64,000 nucleotides of DNA, from NCBI RefSeq assembly GCF_003265705.1, contig NW_020313005.1:20534797-20598796 (forward strand), read 5' to 3'. Made by a program: the position numbers and the translations under genes. The DNA is from Callorhinus ursinus (Eukaryota; Chordata; Mammalia; Carnivora; Otariidae). Positions 24,923 to 37,503 of the stretch are shown here, in pieces. The stretch's first letter is position 1; each line of letters opens with the position of its first letter. The notes below the pieces were generated by a model. The model was not told the DNA's origin. It worked only from the letters and a program-made list of their open reading frames with translations, and did no database searches.

Positions 24923-26168
24923 AACAAAAAAAACCATAAAACCTTATATTAAGGTTTTCATCTTGTGAATGATACTCTGTTTAAAAGAACAGACTTTTGC
25001 TGGCACAAGAACATTTTTAAATATTGAAAGAAATCAGTTCACTGATGTATAAGGAAATGAATTTTGAAATCCAATCCCCCACCCAAACTTACTTTTTAAG
25101 GCTCTTTTGCATTTTTGTGGTTGGTTGTTGATCTTTATTTCCTTCAGTAATACTGCCTAGAGGGATGAAAACATGAATAGTTTTTAAAAATTAGTATATT
25201 TTTTAGAAGTTTTAGGCTCACAGCAAACTTTAGTGAAAAGTACAAGGTTCCTGTATACCTCTTATCCCCGCATATGCTCAATCTTGTTCACTATGGACAT
25301 CTTTCCCCAACGTGGTACCTTTGTTGCAAATGATGCTACATTCCTTTGTCAGCGAGGGTTTAGTCATGGTGTTGTACATTCTGTGGGTTTGGACAAATTT
25401 ATAATTATATGTACCCACTGTTAGGGTATCATACATAATAGTTTCACTGCCCTCAAAATTCTCTGTGCTGTATTTATCTTTCACTTCTCCCTAACTAGTG
25501 GTGACCACAGATATTTTTACTGTCTGTAGTTTTGCCTTTTTCAAAATGTCATATAGTTTGAATTATTACAGTATGTAGCCTTTCCAGCTTGGCTTCTTTC
25601 ACTTAGTAATACACATTTAAGTTTCCTCCATGTCTTCTCATGGCTTCTTTCTTCTTAGTGCTGAATAATATTCCTTTGTTTGGATGTACCACAGTTTACA
25701 TATCCATTCACCAGCTGAAGGATGTCTTGGTTGCTTCTAAATTTCAGCAATTATGAATAAAGTTGCTATAAACATTCACCTGCAGGCGTTTGTGTGGACA
25801 TAACTTTTAGCTCATCTGGATAAACACCAAGGAGTCCCAATTGCTGGAAGCTATGGTAAGGTATGTTTAGTTTTATAAGAAACTGACAAACTGTCTTCCA
25901 AAGTGGGTTTGCCATTTTGTATTCCTACTAGCAATGAAAGAAATTTCCTGTTGCTTCACATCTTCGTCAGCGTTTGGTTTTACCAATTCTGGATTTTTGT
26001 CATTCTAATAGGTGTGTAGTAGTATCTCATTTTAGTTTGCATTTCATATGATATGATAACATATGATATCTTTTCATATACTTATTTATCATTTGCATAT
26101 CTTTTTGATGAGGTGTCTGTTAAGGTCTTTGGACCATTTTTAAATCAGTTTTCTTATTGTTGATTTTT

Positions 26169-26361
26169 TTAAAAGATTTTTTTATTTTTATTTATTTGAC
26201 AGAGACACAGTGAGAGAGGGAACACAAGCAGAGGGAGTGGGAGAGGGAGAAGCAGGTCTCCTGCTGAGCAGGGAACCTGACGCGGGGCTCAATCCCAGAA
26301 CCCTGGGATCACGACCTGAGCTGAAGTCAGATGCTTAAAGATGGAGCCACCCAGGCACCCC
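26169..26361 (-). mobile_element. CAN-SINE, antisense, in L1
   Basis: Tail, GACAGAGACACAG, body and head on the minus strand. TSD TTATT[G/A]TTGATTTTT at 26154-26168 and 26362-26376, with one mismatch. The head is slightly damaged (AAAGATGGAGCCACC). Confidence 0.93.
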
Positions 26362-26540
26362 TTATTATTGATTTTTAAGAGTTCTTTATATATTTTGGAT
26401 AATAGTCCTTTATCAGATACATCTTTTGTCAGTTCTTTCACTCAAGTCTATTACTGGTCTTTTCATTTTCTTGATAGTGTCTTGACACAGCAGAAAATTT
26501 TAATTTCAGTGTAGGTCAGCTCAACAATTCTCTCTCTCTC

Positions 26541-26735
26541 TTTTTTTAAGATTTTATTTATTTATTTGACACAGAAAGAGAGAGAGTGAGAGCAGGAACA
26601 CAAGCAGGGGGAGTGGGAGAGGGAGAAGCAGGCTTCGTGTGGAGCAGGGAGCCCGATGTGGGACTTGATCCCAGAACCCTGGGATCATGACCTGAGCCGA
26701 AGACAGACGCTAAGACTGAGCCACCCAGGCGCCCC
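26541..26735 (-). mobile_element. CAN-SINE, antisense, in L1
   Basis: Complete element with tRNA-like head GGGGCGCCTGGGTGGCTCAG on the minus strand. The imperfect TSD TCA[A/T]CAATTCT flanks it near 26520 and 26736. It lies 180 bp from the preceding SINE in the same orientation. Confidence 0.94.
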
Positions 26736-27800
26736 TCATCAATTCTTTCTTTCATGGATTGTGCCTCTAGTGTTGTATCTAAAAAAGTCCATCATCAAAC
26801 CCAAGATCATCTCTGTTTTCTCCTATGTCATTTTCTGAGTTTTATCATTTTGCATTTTACATTAAGACCTGTGGTCCATTTTGAGTGATTTTGTGAAAGC
26901 TGTAAGGCCTATGTATAGATTTATATTTTTGCCCATGGATTTTGCCAGTTTTTCCAATACTATTTTTTGAAAAAGCTATCTTTTTATCCATTGTGTTGCC
27001 TTTTCTCTTTTGTTAAAGATTGGTTGACAATATTTAGGTAAGTCTATTTCTGGGCTCTCTATTCTGTTACATTGGTGTATTTGTTGTTTTTTTTTTTTTT
27101 TGCCAGAACCACACCATTTTGATTATTGTAGATAATATTGTAGATAGTGTAGATAACTTATTATGATAAGTCTTTAAGTCAGTGTCATTCTTCCAACTTT
27201 GTTCTTTGTCAATGTTGTGTTAGCTATTCTGGGTCTTTTGCCTCTCTGTATAAACTTTAGAAACCGTTTGTTGATAATGACAAAAATAACTTGCTTTGGT
27301 TTTGATTGGCATAGCACTGTGAATCTAGATCAAGTTGGGAAGAATCGACATCTTGACAATATTGACTTTTCCTATCCCTGAACATGGTATATCGCTCAAA
27401 TTTTTTAGTCCTTTGTTTACTTCTACCAGAGTCTTGTAGTTTTCCTCATATAGATCTTATACATAGTTTTTAAGACTTATACTTAATTACTTCTTTTTTG
27501 GGAGGTTGCTGATATAAATGCTATTGTGTTTTTAATTTCAAATTGAACTTATTCATTGTTGGTGCCTAGGAAAGCAGTTGACTTTTGTATATTAACTTTG
27601 TATTCTGCTATTTTGGTATAATCACTTAATAGTTCCAGAAGGATTTTAGATAATTCTTTTGTAATGTATACCTAGATGATCATGTCATCTGTGTACAAAG
27701 GCTGTTTAATTTCTTCCTTCCCCATTTGTATATCTTTTATTTCCTTTTCTTACCTTAATGCATTAGCTATAAATTCCAGTACAGTGTTGAAAAGCAGTGG

Positions 27801-28002
27801 GGAGGGGCGCCTGGGTGGCTCAGTCGTTAAGTGTCTGCCTTCGGCTCAGGTCATGATCCTAGGGTCCTGGGATTGAGCCCTGTATCAGGCTCCCTCCTTA
27901 GCGGGAAGCCTGCTTCTCCCTCTCCCATTCCCCCTGCTTGTGTTCCCTGTCTCGCTGTGTGTCTCTCTGTCAAATAAATAAATAAAATCTTTAAAAAAAG
28001 AA
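27801..28002 (+). mobile_element. CAN-SINE, sense, in antisense L1
   Basis: Head GGCGCCTGGGTGGCTCAGTC, body with CTCAGGTCATGATC, CT-rich tract and AAATAAATAAATAAAATCTT tail. A perfect 12-bp TSD (GAAAAGCAGTGG) lies at 27789-27800 and 28003-28014. Confidence 0.96.
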
Positions 28003-29060
28003 GAAAAGCAGTGGACAGAGGGGACATCCTTGTTCCTGATCTTATTTGGAAAGCTTCAAGTTTCTCACTATTGCATATGATACTCGCTGTAGTTTTATAG
28101 ACATTCTTTATCAAGTTGAGGAAATATCCCACTAATCTTAGTTTACTGAGAATTTTTATCATGAATGAGTGTTGGATGTTGGCAAATGCTTTTTGGACAT
28201 CTGTCAATGTGATCATGTGATTTTACTTCTTTAGCTTATTGATGTGATTAATTTCATTAACTAAGTTTGAATGTTGAACCAGCTTTGCATGCATGCCTGG
28301 GATAGATTCTACTTGATTGTGGTATATAATTATTTTCCATGTTGTTGGATTTGATTAGCTAATAATGTTGATTTTTTCATCAGTATTCTTGAGAGATATT
28401 GTTCTGTAGTTTTCCTTTTTTGTAATGTCTTTGTTTTGTTTTGGTAATAGGTTAATTCTAGCCTCATAGAATGAATTGGGAAGTATTCCCTCTGTTTCAA
28501 TCTTCTGAAAGAGATTATAGAGAATTGGTATAATTTCTTTCTTAAGTATTTGGTATAATTCAAATATTGTGAACCAATTTTGGCTTGCTGCTTTCTCTTT
28601 TGGAAGTTTATTAATTAGTGATTCAATATTTTAAATAGATATAGGCCTTATTCAGATTATCCATTTCTTTTTGTGTGAGTTTTGGCAGATTGTGTCCTTT
28701 GAGGACCTGGGTCAATTTCATCTAGGTTATCAAATATGTGAGCATAGAGTTATTTATAGTATTTATTATCCTTTTAATGTTCATATGATCTGTTGTGATG
28801 TTCTCTTTTTCATTTCTGATATTAGTAATTTGTGTTTTCTCTTCTTTTTGTTTTACTTAGCCTGCCTAGGGGTTTATTGATTTTATTGATCTTACCAAAG
28901 AATCAGCTTTTGGTTTTGTTAATTTTCTCTATTGATTTCCTGTTTTAAAGTTCATTGCTTTCTACTATAATTTTTATTTCTTCTGCTTACTTCGTTCTAA
29001 TTTTCTCTTTTTTTAAGATAGAATTGTATATAATTGAGTTTAGCTCTTTCTTCTTTTCTA

Positions 29061-30289
29061 GACTTCTAGGTATCTCCAATTCTGGGGAAAGCAGTTTGCC
29101 CTGTGACCTCATTTCTCTCATGGATCTATGAAGAGTTACTGATTTTTCAGTTTGTTACTTGTTAGGACAGAGTGGCAACCTCTAAGCTCCTTATATACTG
29201 GAAAAAAGTCTGATTATTACTTTTAACCTGACAGACAAGATCATTTCTGAAATGTGACTGAATCACAATGTGTTTTCACTGGGCTTCTTACTTTTATGTG
29301 GTACTTGATAAGACAGAGCCAGAGGAACTAAAAAGTTGAACTTGCAGAACAAATGTAAAGCATAGTACAATGTATTTTAATGCCTCTTTTAAAAATATAT
29401 TTTGAATACTTATATAGGAAGAAGTCCTAAGTAAGAAAGGCCTTCCAACTTCTTTTTTATTTCTTTTAAGCAAAAAAATTAATATCTTAGTGTAATAAGC
29501 CATTTAATATATCACTTCAGAATGCATTCAAGGAAATTTCTTGACTAAGAAACTATTTGAATAAATGTGTTACAGCTCTCAAAGGGCTAATAGTTACATC
29601 AAATACTTTTGCTAGACATGCACTATAATAGGTTTTGTTAAGTTTGCTAAATGCTATGTAGCAGTATACAACATATTTTAGTAGAAAGATTGGCAAAGAT
29701 ATGAATAGATAATTCTTAAAAGAATGAAAGATATTTCACCTATTGGAAAATTTAAATGATATTTTCAGTATTAGGGAAGATGCAGCAAAATAGGCACAAA
29801 CAGTAAAAATTGGTACAACCTTCCCATTTTTAGAAATTGCGTGTGTGTATTTTATTTTTATTTAAAAATAAGTTTAGTCTTACAGAAAATTTGCAAAATA
29901 GCATAGAGAAATCCAATATATCCTTGCACTTAGGTTTGTCTGATGTCACATTTTTAAGGAATTTATTCTAAAGAAGTGTAAGACATTGGAACATAGACTT
30001 AAATACAGATGTGTTATTACAATCTAGTTTTCGATTATTGTACTGTAATCTGGGAACTTTCCAAGTCTGTCAGTTTGCACGTTTCAACAGCTTTTCCAAA
30101 ATTAGTCTTGTGAAGGTATCGTTCTAGTGTCAGTGCATGTTAACGGTTTCAGCCAAACTAATATTTGCCTGTTATATGACAAGTATGTGACTAACGTAGC
30201 ATTCAGAAGGTATTTTTGTGACAGCCAGCTATACCAGTGAGAAAAATATCAGTAGAGATAACCAGTGTTTAATGAATGATTGGCAGGCA
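29061..30289. other. Intronic sequence, weak old repeat traces
   Basis: No gene. 29870-30100 has weak similarity to L1 3' material (TTACAGAAAATTTGCAAAAT) but is too diverged to bound. Confidence 0.4.
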
Positions 30290-30430
30290 GTGTGATATGT
30301 GTTATTTCATTTAATCTTCCAACAACCCCAGGTACCGTTAACTTTCTGATTTTACAGATGCATAAACTGAGATTTAGAAGAGTTACCTAAGGTCACATCC
30401 TAGCAAGTAGCCCACAGTAGTCTGCATTTA
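30290..30430 (-). mobile_element. MIR SINE fragment, antisense
   Basis: MIR reverse-complement signature: TTATTTCATTTAATCTTCC, GATTTTACAGATGCATAAACTG, AGAGTTACCTAAGGTCACA. Confidence 0.8.
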
Positions 30431-30574
30431 TATCCTACTTTACTGATTACCACGCTTCTCATTCTTTTCTCCCTTCTCTCTTCCCTCTGTGTTTCACAAT
30501 CTTATAGGTCTAGAAATCTGTTTTGTATGCCAAGGAAAAAGTGATATTCCAGGTACCAAATGTTACCTTATGTC

Positions 30575-30940
30575 TTAGTTTGGGGTGCCTTCACAAAGTA
30601 CCGTAGACTGGGTACCTTATAAACAATAGAAGTTTATTTCTCACAGTTCTGGAAGCTGGAAGTCAGAGATCAGGAGGTCAGAATGGCAAAGTTCTGGTGA
30701 GAGCCATTTTTCAGATTGCAAACAGATGATTTCTTATAATCTCATATGGCAGAGTAGAGAAGGAGAAGCGAGCTCTTTTATGACTCCTCTAAGGGTACTA
30801 ATCCCATTCATGAGGGCTCTACCCTCCTAACCTCATCTTATCCTAATTATTTCCCAAAGGCTCCACTTCTTAAAGCCATCATATCGGAGGGTTGGGTTTC
30901 TACATAGGAGTTTTGGGGAGACACAAGCAGTTAGTCCCTA
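30575..30940 (-). mobile_element. MLT1-type MaLR solo LTR, antisense
   Basis: On the minus strand this has the ordered landmarks of a mammalian-apparent LTR (MLT1): a polyadenylation-side block near TTATTTCTCACAGTTCTGG (in + orientation), a central ACTAATCCCATTCATGAGGG, and a start near GGGGAGACACAAGCAG. It is an ancient noncoding LTR of an ERVL-MaLR element with no internal genes here. Confidence 0.8.
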
Positions 30941-31473
30941 ATGTCTTACAATCATTTCAGAATATTCGTCATTTATTAAAGAATGCTTAATGAAAAATGA
31001 TTAAAAGCAGAGCCAATTTCTGTTCTAAAAGCACTGGGTACCAGCAAAATGCAGTACTACATTTTCTCTTATATTGACCATTTTGCTTAGTCTTTTGGCT
31101 CAACAAGAGTAATAAATGTGAATGTACCAGGTTGTCAAGTTATTTCACTCCTTACCTCCAATATAGTGGAATGATTATACACGTTTAGAGTTGATCCTGA
31201 TTCATTGCTTCACCTTTGTACTAGTGACTTAAAATGCTGATGTTACATTTTCTTCTGAAAGAAAACAGGAAAACAAAACAAAAATAAAATGTCACCAAGA
31301 TATATGAATTATTTTTAAATACTGATACTAAAATAAAATAAAATAATGATATTAAATTTAAGAGTTACTTTCTAAAACAAAAGTGGTAATTCAGCCATAT
31401 GGGAAAATAACCTGTGACCTCTAAAGATATGTTACCTTCCCTAGTTGAAACCCTGACGTACTTAAAAGTAATC
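30941..31473. other. Intronic sequence, no gene seen
   Basis: AT-rich with short A-rich runs near 31265-31345. No recognisable element. Confidence 0.5.
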
Positions 31474-31487
31474 AATAATTGTGTTCT

Positions 31488-31703
31488 GTTTTTTTTCTTT
31501 TTTTTTTAAAGATTTTATTTATTCATTTGAGACACAGAGATAGAGAGAGAGAGAGAGCATGAGCAGGGGGAGAGGCAGAGGGAGAGGGAAAAGCAGGCTT
31601 CCTGCCGAGCCAGGAGCCCAATGTGGGGCTCGATCCCAGGACCCCGGGATCAGGACCTGAGCCGAAGGCAGACGCCCAACCATCTGAGCCACCCAGGAGC
31701 CCC
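31488..31703 (-). mobile_element. CAN-SINE, antisense
   Basis: Complete element. TSD AATAAT[T/A]GTGTTCT at 31474-31487 and 31704-31717. The minus-strand head GGGGCTCCTGGGTGGCTCAG has one change from the usual GCGCC. Confidence 0.95.
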
Positions 31704-31894
31704 AATAATAGTGTTCTTGTTTCTTTTGAGTTTCTTAGCTTTTGGTGACCAGTCATTTGTTCTGCTAAATACCATGGAGTTTTGTTTACTAAACTAATGT
31801 TTAGTCAGGTTAATTTGTTTACTGTTACTAATTTTAGTATGTTTGGCTCAGAACAAGTTCTCTAAATCAATAAAGAATAGAAATAACCAGCATG

Positions 31895-31985
31895 TACTGA
31901 GCCATTTCTGTTACCTGGTACTCTACCAATCACTTTACATTAATTTACTTAATTAAATTCTTAAACAGCCAGGATTCACAATGGG
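31895..31985 (-). mobile_element. MIR SINE fragment, antisense
   Basis: Short MIR-like piece: CATGTACTGAGCCATTTCTG followed by CAATCACTTTACATTAATTT. Low information. Confidence 0.5.
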
Positions 31986-32151
31986 GACATTCTGATCCTA
32001 ATGTCAATTTCTTAGCTGTTTCTTTATTTCAAGAGGTAAATCTGTGTATTTTTAGAATCTGTGCAGGTAATGTAAATAAGGTAAATAGCTTGGTGTGGTA
32101 ATTACTTGGTCAAATTAGACTTTGCAGTGCTGTACCTATTCATATACATTT

Positions 32152-32372
32152 ATTTATTTATTTTTTAAATGGTGTTTTATTTTTTTAGATTTTACTTATT
32201 TGACAGAGAGAGAGACAGCGTGAGAGGAAACACAAGCAGGGGGAGTGGGAGAGGGAGAAGCAGGTTTCCTGTGGAGCAGGGAGGAATGTAATGCGGGGCT
32301 CGATCCCAGGACCCTGGGATCATGACCTGAGCCGAAGACAGACGCTTAACGACTGAGCCACCTAGGCGCCCC
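32152..32372 (-). mobile_element. CAN-SINE, antisense
   Basis: T-rich tail, GA tract, body and head (GGGGGCGCCTAGGTGGCTCA on the minus strand). Imperfect TSD CAT[A/G]TACATTT at 32141-32151 and 32373-32383. The body carries a small insertion (AGGAATGTAATGCGG, 32281-32295). Confidence 0.93.
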
Positions 32373-32383
32373 CATGTACATTT

Positions 32384-34040
32384 TTTTGAAAAGCACTTTA
32401 GGCCAAACCCAAATCAGAAGATGGAGTGGATAAATTTAAAATACTATGGATCGTGGCCGTAAAGCCTTTTTGTCCAGATGATAATTTAAATTATTTTTAT
32501 TTGATATGTATTTTAATTTCTATTCTCTCACATACCTATCTGAGATTTTGAGTGAATTAATTTGTGATTAGATCCATAGAGAAGGAAATAAAATCTTGTT
32601 ACTTGTTTTGGACAATGCACTGTATACCTGCATGTATAGTAAAGGTATAAAATGCATCTATGCATGATAACAATGCATATCAACTCCTGTCCTCACCTTT
32701 AGAAGAGGAACACAAAAGAATGGACTTTTTATCTATAATAATTGGTTCTTTTAAAAAACATCCAGAGCTTTGAAACAAAAAAGTCAACATCTGTTTAATC
32801 TCTGTGATAGTGACATAAGTATGTGATAAATTATTTTGTGTACTTTTCTGATATTTGAAGTGTTCCATAATTTTAAAAATGTGTGTATGAAAGAGAAAAT
32901 AATTGCAACTATATGCTGTTTTTCTTTTATTTTTCTGCTTTTGTTTATTTTCATTTTTTAATTTTTGTCATCCAAAAGAATAAGTATTGAACCGCCTGTG
33001 GGTATTTAGGAAATCTTTGGGTTAAAAGGCAGTGGAAGAACTGAGAAAACAGAGGAGCTTACTTCAGCAAAGAGTAAAAGAATGACTTTCCATATCAGAA
33101 GAAACAGCACTTAATGATCGGGGAGGCAAGAAAGGGAACAAACATCTCATGAACTGAATAAATGCAAATAATTGAGCATAACTGGAAGCAAAGAAAGGGC
33201 ATGGAGGAGTAATGACTGAGATCAGCATATAAATTTAGACAGAGCTCAGATGATGAAAGCCATGATATGTGCAAATATGTTTGGACTTTATCCTGTGGAT
33301 CAGTGATTCCCAATTCAGGCTGATCATCAGAATTAACTGGATCCCATTTCAGCCTCATAGAACTAGTATTTCTTAGAATAGTGACCAGGACACTGTTCTT
33401 TAAAAGTCTCTGCTGCCACATATATTGTCTTATATCATTCTAAAAACCCTCTCAGACAAGGAGTTGGTATTGTTCTCCACCTATGTAATAAAGAATTATA
33501 GTCCAGAGTAGGGCAATACAAGTTTATCATGTTAGTTTTAACATACCTGTGTTTAGAATTCAGTACATCTCTCTACTAGGAAGTGATGCCTTCTGTTTCT
33601 GCCCCATTTGGCTGGGGCAGATGGAGAAGAGCTACACTAAAAGCGTTTCTTCAGTTCTGAGATGGTTGCTCTGAAGGCTTTTTCCTGCAGTCCTTCCAGA
33701 TCTTTTATGAGATGAAAGCGTCTGTATAAAATTAGGTTAAATTGCAAAACTAAATGGTGTGCAGTTGGGATCTGCTCATCAGTGCTGACCATGGAGGTTT
33801 TTGAAGGATTTCTGATAGTGTGACCTGATCAGTTTTGTATTTTGTACTGGTGGTGAGGGGAGCAGGGGATATCAAAGGTGTAAGGAGCATTAGCAGTATT
33901 CCAGGTAAGAAAGGATGTTCATCCCTACTAAAGCTTGGGTTATAGGAAGTAATAGAGCCAAGAGAAAATTAGAAGGTAGAATGTAATAAATATGCTCTGT
34001 GAATGGACAAATTATAAGCGTCTTTTTTTCTTACCCATAG
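32384..34040. other. Intronic sequence before PX exon
   Basis: No gene or clear repeat; a degraded MIR-like phrase lies near 33430-33530. It ends in a T-rich tract and CCCATAG, the acceptor of the exon at 34041. Confidence 0.55.
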
Positions 34041-34178
34041 GGCAAAAGTTGGATTGTTAAAAGAAGTTATGAAGATTTTCGGGTACTTGATAAACATCTT
34101 CATTTATGTATTTATGACCGACGATTCTCCCAACTCTCAGAGCTTCCCCGTTCTGATGCCCTGAAGGACAGTCCAGAG
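34041..34178 (+). CDS. ARHGAP32: ARHGAP32 coding exon: PX domain core (46 codons)
   Basis: A 138-nt exon, phase 0 at both ends. The acceptor is CTTACCCATAG|GGC and the donor is GAG|GTAAGC. It encodes GKSWIVKRSYEDFRVLDKHL and then HLCIYDRRFSQLSELPRSD, ending ALKDSPE. The KRSYEDF string is the PX signature (basic-basic-x-Tyr-x-x-Phe) whose arginine contacts phosphoinositide headgroups in the family. In place of the usual PPK loop the domain has an ELPRSD turn. This is the most diagnostic exon for ARHGAP32; no frame break or unusual residue is apparent. It sits in the densest exon cluster of the window, with introns of only 0.9-2 kb downstream. Confidence 0.97.
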
Positions 34179-34439
34179 GTAAGCATTTAGTACTTTGCAG
34201 CAGTAATCACTATATATAAATTAGCAGAAAATTTTGTCTGTGTACTAAATAAAAGCTTAAGTTGAACACTCAGGATGATTCCTGGGATTATTAATTATTT
34301 CATAACTGAAAAATTAGTAATACTATGTAGAATGTTTAGAATTAAAGTAGGTTTGGAGTGTAATTTTATAAAAAAATTCATAATATATAAACACGCTATA
34401 TATATGAGCAGACCGTTCTTCAAAGAGAACATAAAATAT
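34179..34439. other. Intronic sequence, no gene seen
   Basis: Start of a 2,032-nt intron; AT-rich, no recognisable element. Confidence 0.5.
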
Positions 34440-35480
34440 GGAAGCAAAAATATGGAAAAATGTTGACCTCACTGATAATTAGAGAAAGGCATAGTTTATG
34501 ATGACATGCCATGTCTGTACCCTTACCCTCACTCCTGCCAAATTTCTAGTAAAAATAGAAAAGATTTAAAAAAAAATGTAAATGGGAAGAGATTCTTTAT
34601 AATATCAGAAAATAACAACCATCAAAATTGTGAGGAATCTTTGAGAGTAGATGGGGTAAGATTTATGGGGCGAGCAAATACAGCATAAAAAATGTGTACA
34701 AGAGGATTGAAGAAGACGGATAAGTTAGAAATCTTGATCGTAAAAGCTGAATAAATAAAATAACTGAAAAGAGCAAACAAGGCTTTCAGAAGCATGATTA
34801 CTATCCTCAGAGAAAGTGAGGCAATCTATCATGGAATGAGAGCAGAGTTTTATAAAAATAAAAGAATTAGAGATCTTAGAAATGAACATGTACTTACTTA
34901 AATTAATTTTAGTCATACCAAACCTCAATAGTTGGACTGTGTGCAAAATGGACACAGATGAAGAGAGCGTTAGTGAGCTGGGAGAGCAAATTTTATAAAA
35001 ATATAGCCTCAGAAAGGAGAGAAGGATGAAAAGTTGTGGGAGAACATTTGGGAATCACAGAGAAAGGATACTGAAGTACCTACTTCCCTCTTCTAGAAGT
35101 TCTAGAAGGATACAGTACATGGAAGAAACTAAAATTTAATATAAGAAATTCCCTAAAACTAAGGAAAGGCATGTTTCAGATCAGATGGGCCCAGTAAGTA
35201 CTAAGTCTGATGACAGAAAAGACATGCTTCTCAAAACACCATAGTGAAATTTCAAAATGCCAGCACAGCGAGAAAACCCAAAAAGCTTTCAGGGAGCAAA
35301 ACACATACTTTCTTAAAAGAACAAGAATCATATTGACATTAGACTCCTCAGCATCCGCAATGGATGTTTGAAAAGAGTGCAGATACTTTTCAAGTCCTGA
35401 GGGGAAGCCATTTCAAATCTCTAATTAATTCCAAGGCAATTAAGTAGGTAGGACAAAGTAGAGACCTCCTTAGTCATGTA
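34440..35480 (+). mobile_element. Probable old L1/HAL1-type fragment, sense
   Basis: 35120-35440 has phrases typical of the 5'/ORF1 side of ancient L1ME or HAL1 elements (CACCATAGTGAAATTTCAAA, AAAAGAACAAGAATCATATT, GTCCTGAGGGGAAGCC). The stretch before is weaker. No coding frame survives. Confidence 0.5.
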
Positions 35481-36210
35481 AGAACTGATACAACAGCACG
35501 GTCTCAGGAACATCTTAAAACCACAGATTCTTTTGTGTCATAGGAAACCTAGAAATCCATCTCCGTTTCCCGTCTCCACCTATTTGTCACATTTTTCTTT
35601 CTCAGGCTGTTTTAGGACATGGCCACTATGAATAGGTCCCAGGTTTTTAATCTCTTTTTTTAAGACAGCTGACAGAATGAGTTGAAATTTTGTATCATAA
35701 TTTACTAATTCCTGCAGTAACTCCTGTTAGGCCAGCTAATGTTCAGTCACATTTCTGGACCAATCCATGGACCCCTGGTATGCAGTCACACACGAACATG
35801 GCTGTCCTGTCACAGCTGCATGCATGGAAGATTATAGCAGGTCTCTGAGAATTTGAAGGTAGCCAGGGGGAAGCTGGGCAGAAAAGCCAAATATGTCTCT
35901 GCTGTAATTATCTTTTTTATATTTTCAGTATAAAAATAGAGACAGCAATAAGGTTAGAAGCTATAAAATAGTATGACCCCTGATGATGAGATAGTAAAGT
36001 TCTTCACAAGACAGGGGATTTCTATGTAAGTGCCTGTGGTTTCACTTCATGAAACTCTCGAGCCTCTGTGAAGAATCCCCTGTAGCTATTAAAATGCCTA
36101 AAAATCTGCAGATTTTTTGCCCCAGAAACAACCAGTCTATACCAGTTACTTGGACAGAGAGTGCTGTATCTTGAGTTTGAGTTACCACTGAATCTCCTCT
36201 TTCTCTTTAG
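35481..36210. other. Intronic sequence before exon 36211
   Basis: No repeat or gene recognised. It ends in a pyrimidine tract CTCCTCTTTCTCTTTAG, the acceptor for the next exon. Confidence 0.55.
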
Positions 36211-36303
36211 TCTGTCACTCAGATGCTTATGGCTTACCTGTCCCGCCTTTCAGCTATTGCTGGCAACAAGATCAATTGTGGACCTGCCCTTACGTGGATG
36301 GAG
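36211..36303 (+). CDS. ARHGAP32: ARHGAP32 coding exon: PX domain C-terminal helices (31 codons)
   Basis: A 93-nt exon, phase 0 at both ends. The acceptor is TCTCTTTAG|TCT and the donor is GAG|GTATTA. It encodes SVTQMLMAYLSRLSAIAGNK and INCGPALTWME. The amphipathic MLMAYLSRLSAIAG stretch matches the final PX helix; the GPALTWME segment ends the PX fold and starts the linker to SH3. It joins the previous exon after DSPE and the next before IDNKG without changing frame. The donor (GTATTA) is weaker than those of its neighbours. Confidence 0.97.
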
Positions 36304-37172
36304 GTATTATCTAATTCACCTCTTACCAAAACTTATTTTTAAACTACTTAAGAAATTTAATATTAATTTAATTTTGATAGCTGATGAGTTTCAGGAATCA
36401 AAGAAATGGAGTTTATTCTTATCTTTGGAAGGATAAAGTGATACATTAAGTATTTTTTATTTAAAATCTATCTTTGAGAATCCAGGAAACTAATCTAAAT
36501 ATATCTTGTGAATTGCAATGGCACCTCTTATTTTGGCGTTGAATGTATTAATGTGTACATTTAGAAAGGTGTATATATACATATATATATATTTAGTTGA
36601 CTTAGTAATAGAAAATATTTTTCAATTATTTATGAACAAGAGACAATTCATCTTTTAAAGAGTCCAATTTAAGATTAAGTATTAACTATTATAGTATCCA
36701 GAAAATATGGTCGGTATTTCTCCTTAATTTGCATATGTAAAATTATATTATTTTCTCCTCCCAGTGAAAATTGGGAAGACAGGATGGAAAATAGAAAGAA
36801 TATGGAACTTTGAGCCAGGCCAACTTGTACGGAGATACTGGCTTTTCCATTATTGGCTGTGTGATCGTGGACAAATTATTTAATTTTTCATAAATTACAT
36901 AACCTCTTTTAGCTTTAACATCTTCATCTTTAAATGATGATAATGATGTTAAGTATCTTTTAGAGTTATGAGGATTAAATTAAATCATGTTCTGTGCACA
37001 GCACAATGACAGGTGTACGTTAAGTACTCAATATATAGTGTTTGTTTTTTTATTAAGATTCTGTGGGTTATGGCCTCTCTAAGTCAAATTGAGTATCTTT
37101 TATAGACAGTCAAAGGAACTTTTGCAAGTCCCATGTCTTTAACCATCTCATAGTCCATTTTCTTTGTTATAG
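36304..37172. other. Intron of 869 nt with a sense MIR
   Basis: 36815-37035 resembles a sense MIR (TGGCTGTGTGATCGTGGACA, ATGAGGATTAAATTAAATCA, GTTAAGTACTCAATATATAG). An AT-dinucleotide-rich run lies at 36572-36595. It ends in TTTCTTTGTTATAG. Confidence 0.7.
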
Positions 37173-37295
37173 ATTGATAATAAGGGAAATCATCTTCTAG
37201 TTCATGAGGAATCATCCATCAACACTCCTGCTGTCGGCGCTGCCCACGTTATCAAGAGGTACACTGCTCGGGCCCCTGATGAATTGACTTTAGAG
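37173..37295 (+). CDS. ARHGAP32: ARHGAP32 coding exon: PX-SH3 linker and SH3 N-terminus (41 codons)
   Basis: A 123-nt exon, phase 0 at both ends. The acceptor is TTTGTTATAG|ATT and the donor is GAG|GTAAAT. It encodes IDNKGNHLLVHEESSINTPA and VGAAHVIKRYTARAPDELTL plus E. The RYTARAPDELTLE part is the first strand and RT loop of an SH3 domain (the ALYDY position is replaced by RYTAR). SH3 domains bind proline-rich ligands, but this atypical N-terminal motif may lower or change that specificity (inference). The SH3 fold continues into the next exon. Confidence 0.97.
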
Positions 37296-37503
37296 GTAAA
37301 TGACTGAAGACTCTGTGTTAGCTCAGGCCCTTTTTCCTGTACTCCGTTATCTTTCAGCCTGGATTGCTATCTATTTTTATTTAATGACCATATCCATCCT
37401 TGAAAATTCAGCTTGTATCTCCCATTTCTTCTAGGAAGTCATCCTTGATCTTCTCCCTAGTCCTTGCAGATACATATCCCCAAATAGCCTGGATTGACAT
37501 TTC

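Larger units (their letters stand above)
25180..29060 (-). mobile_element. Long antisense L1 (older), with three nested SINEs
   Basis: Minus-strand L1 with 3'UTR at the left (25180-25500), ORF2 and upstream material to about 29060. The reverse-transcriptase motif near 27676-27700 reads TDDM rather than ADDM, and frames are heavily broken (for example 28563-28330). SINEs at 26169-26361, 26541-26735 and 27801-28002 interrupt it. Confidence 0.8.

Noticed and set aside
30575..30940. Intact endogenous retrovirus
   Set aside because: Only an old solo LTR is visible; no internal genes.
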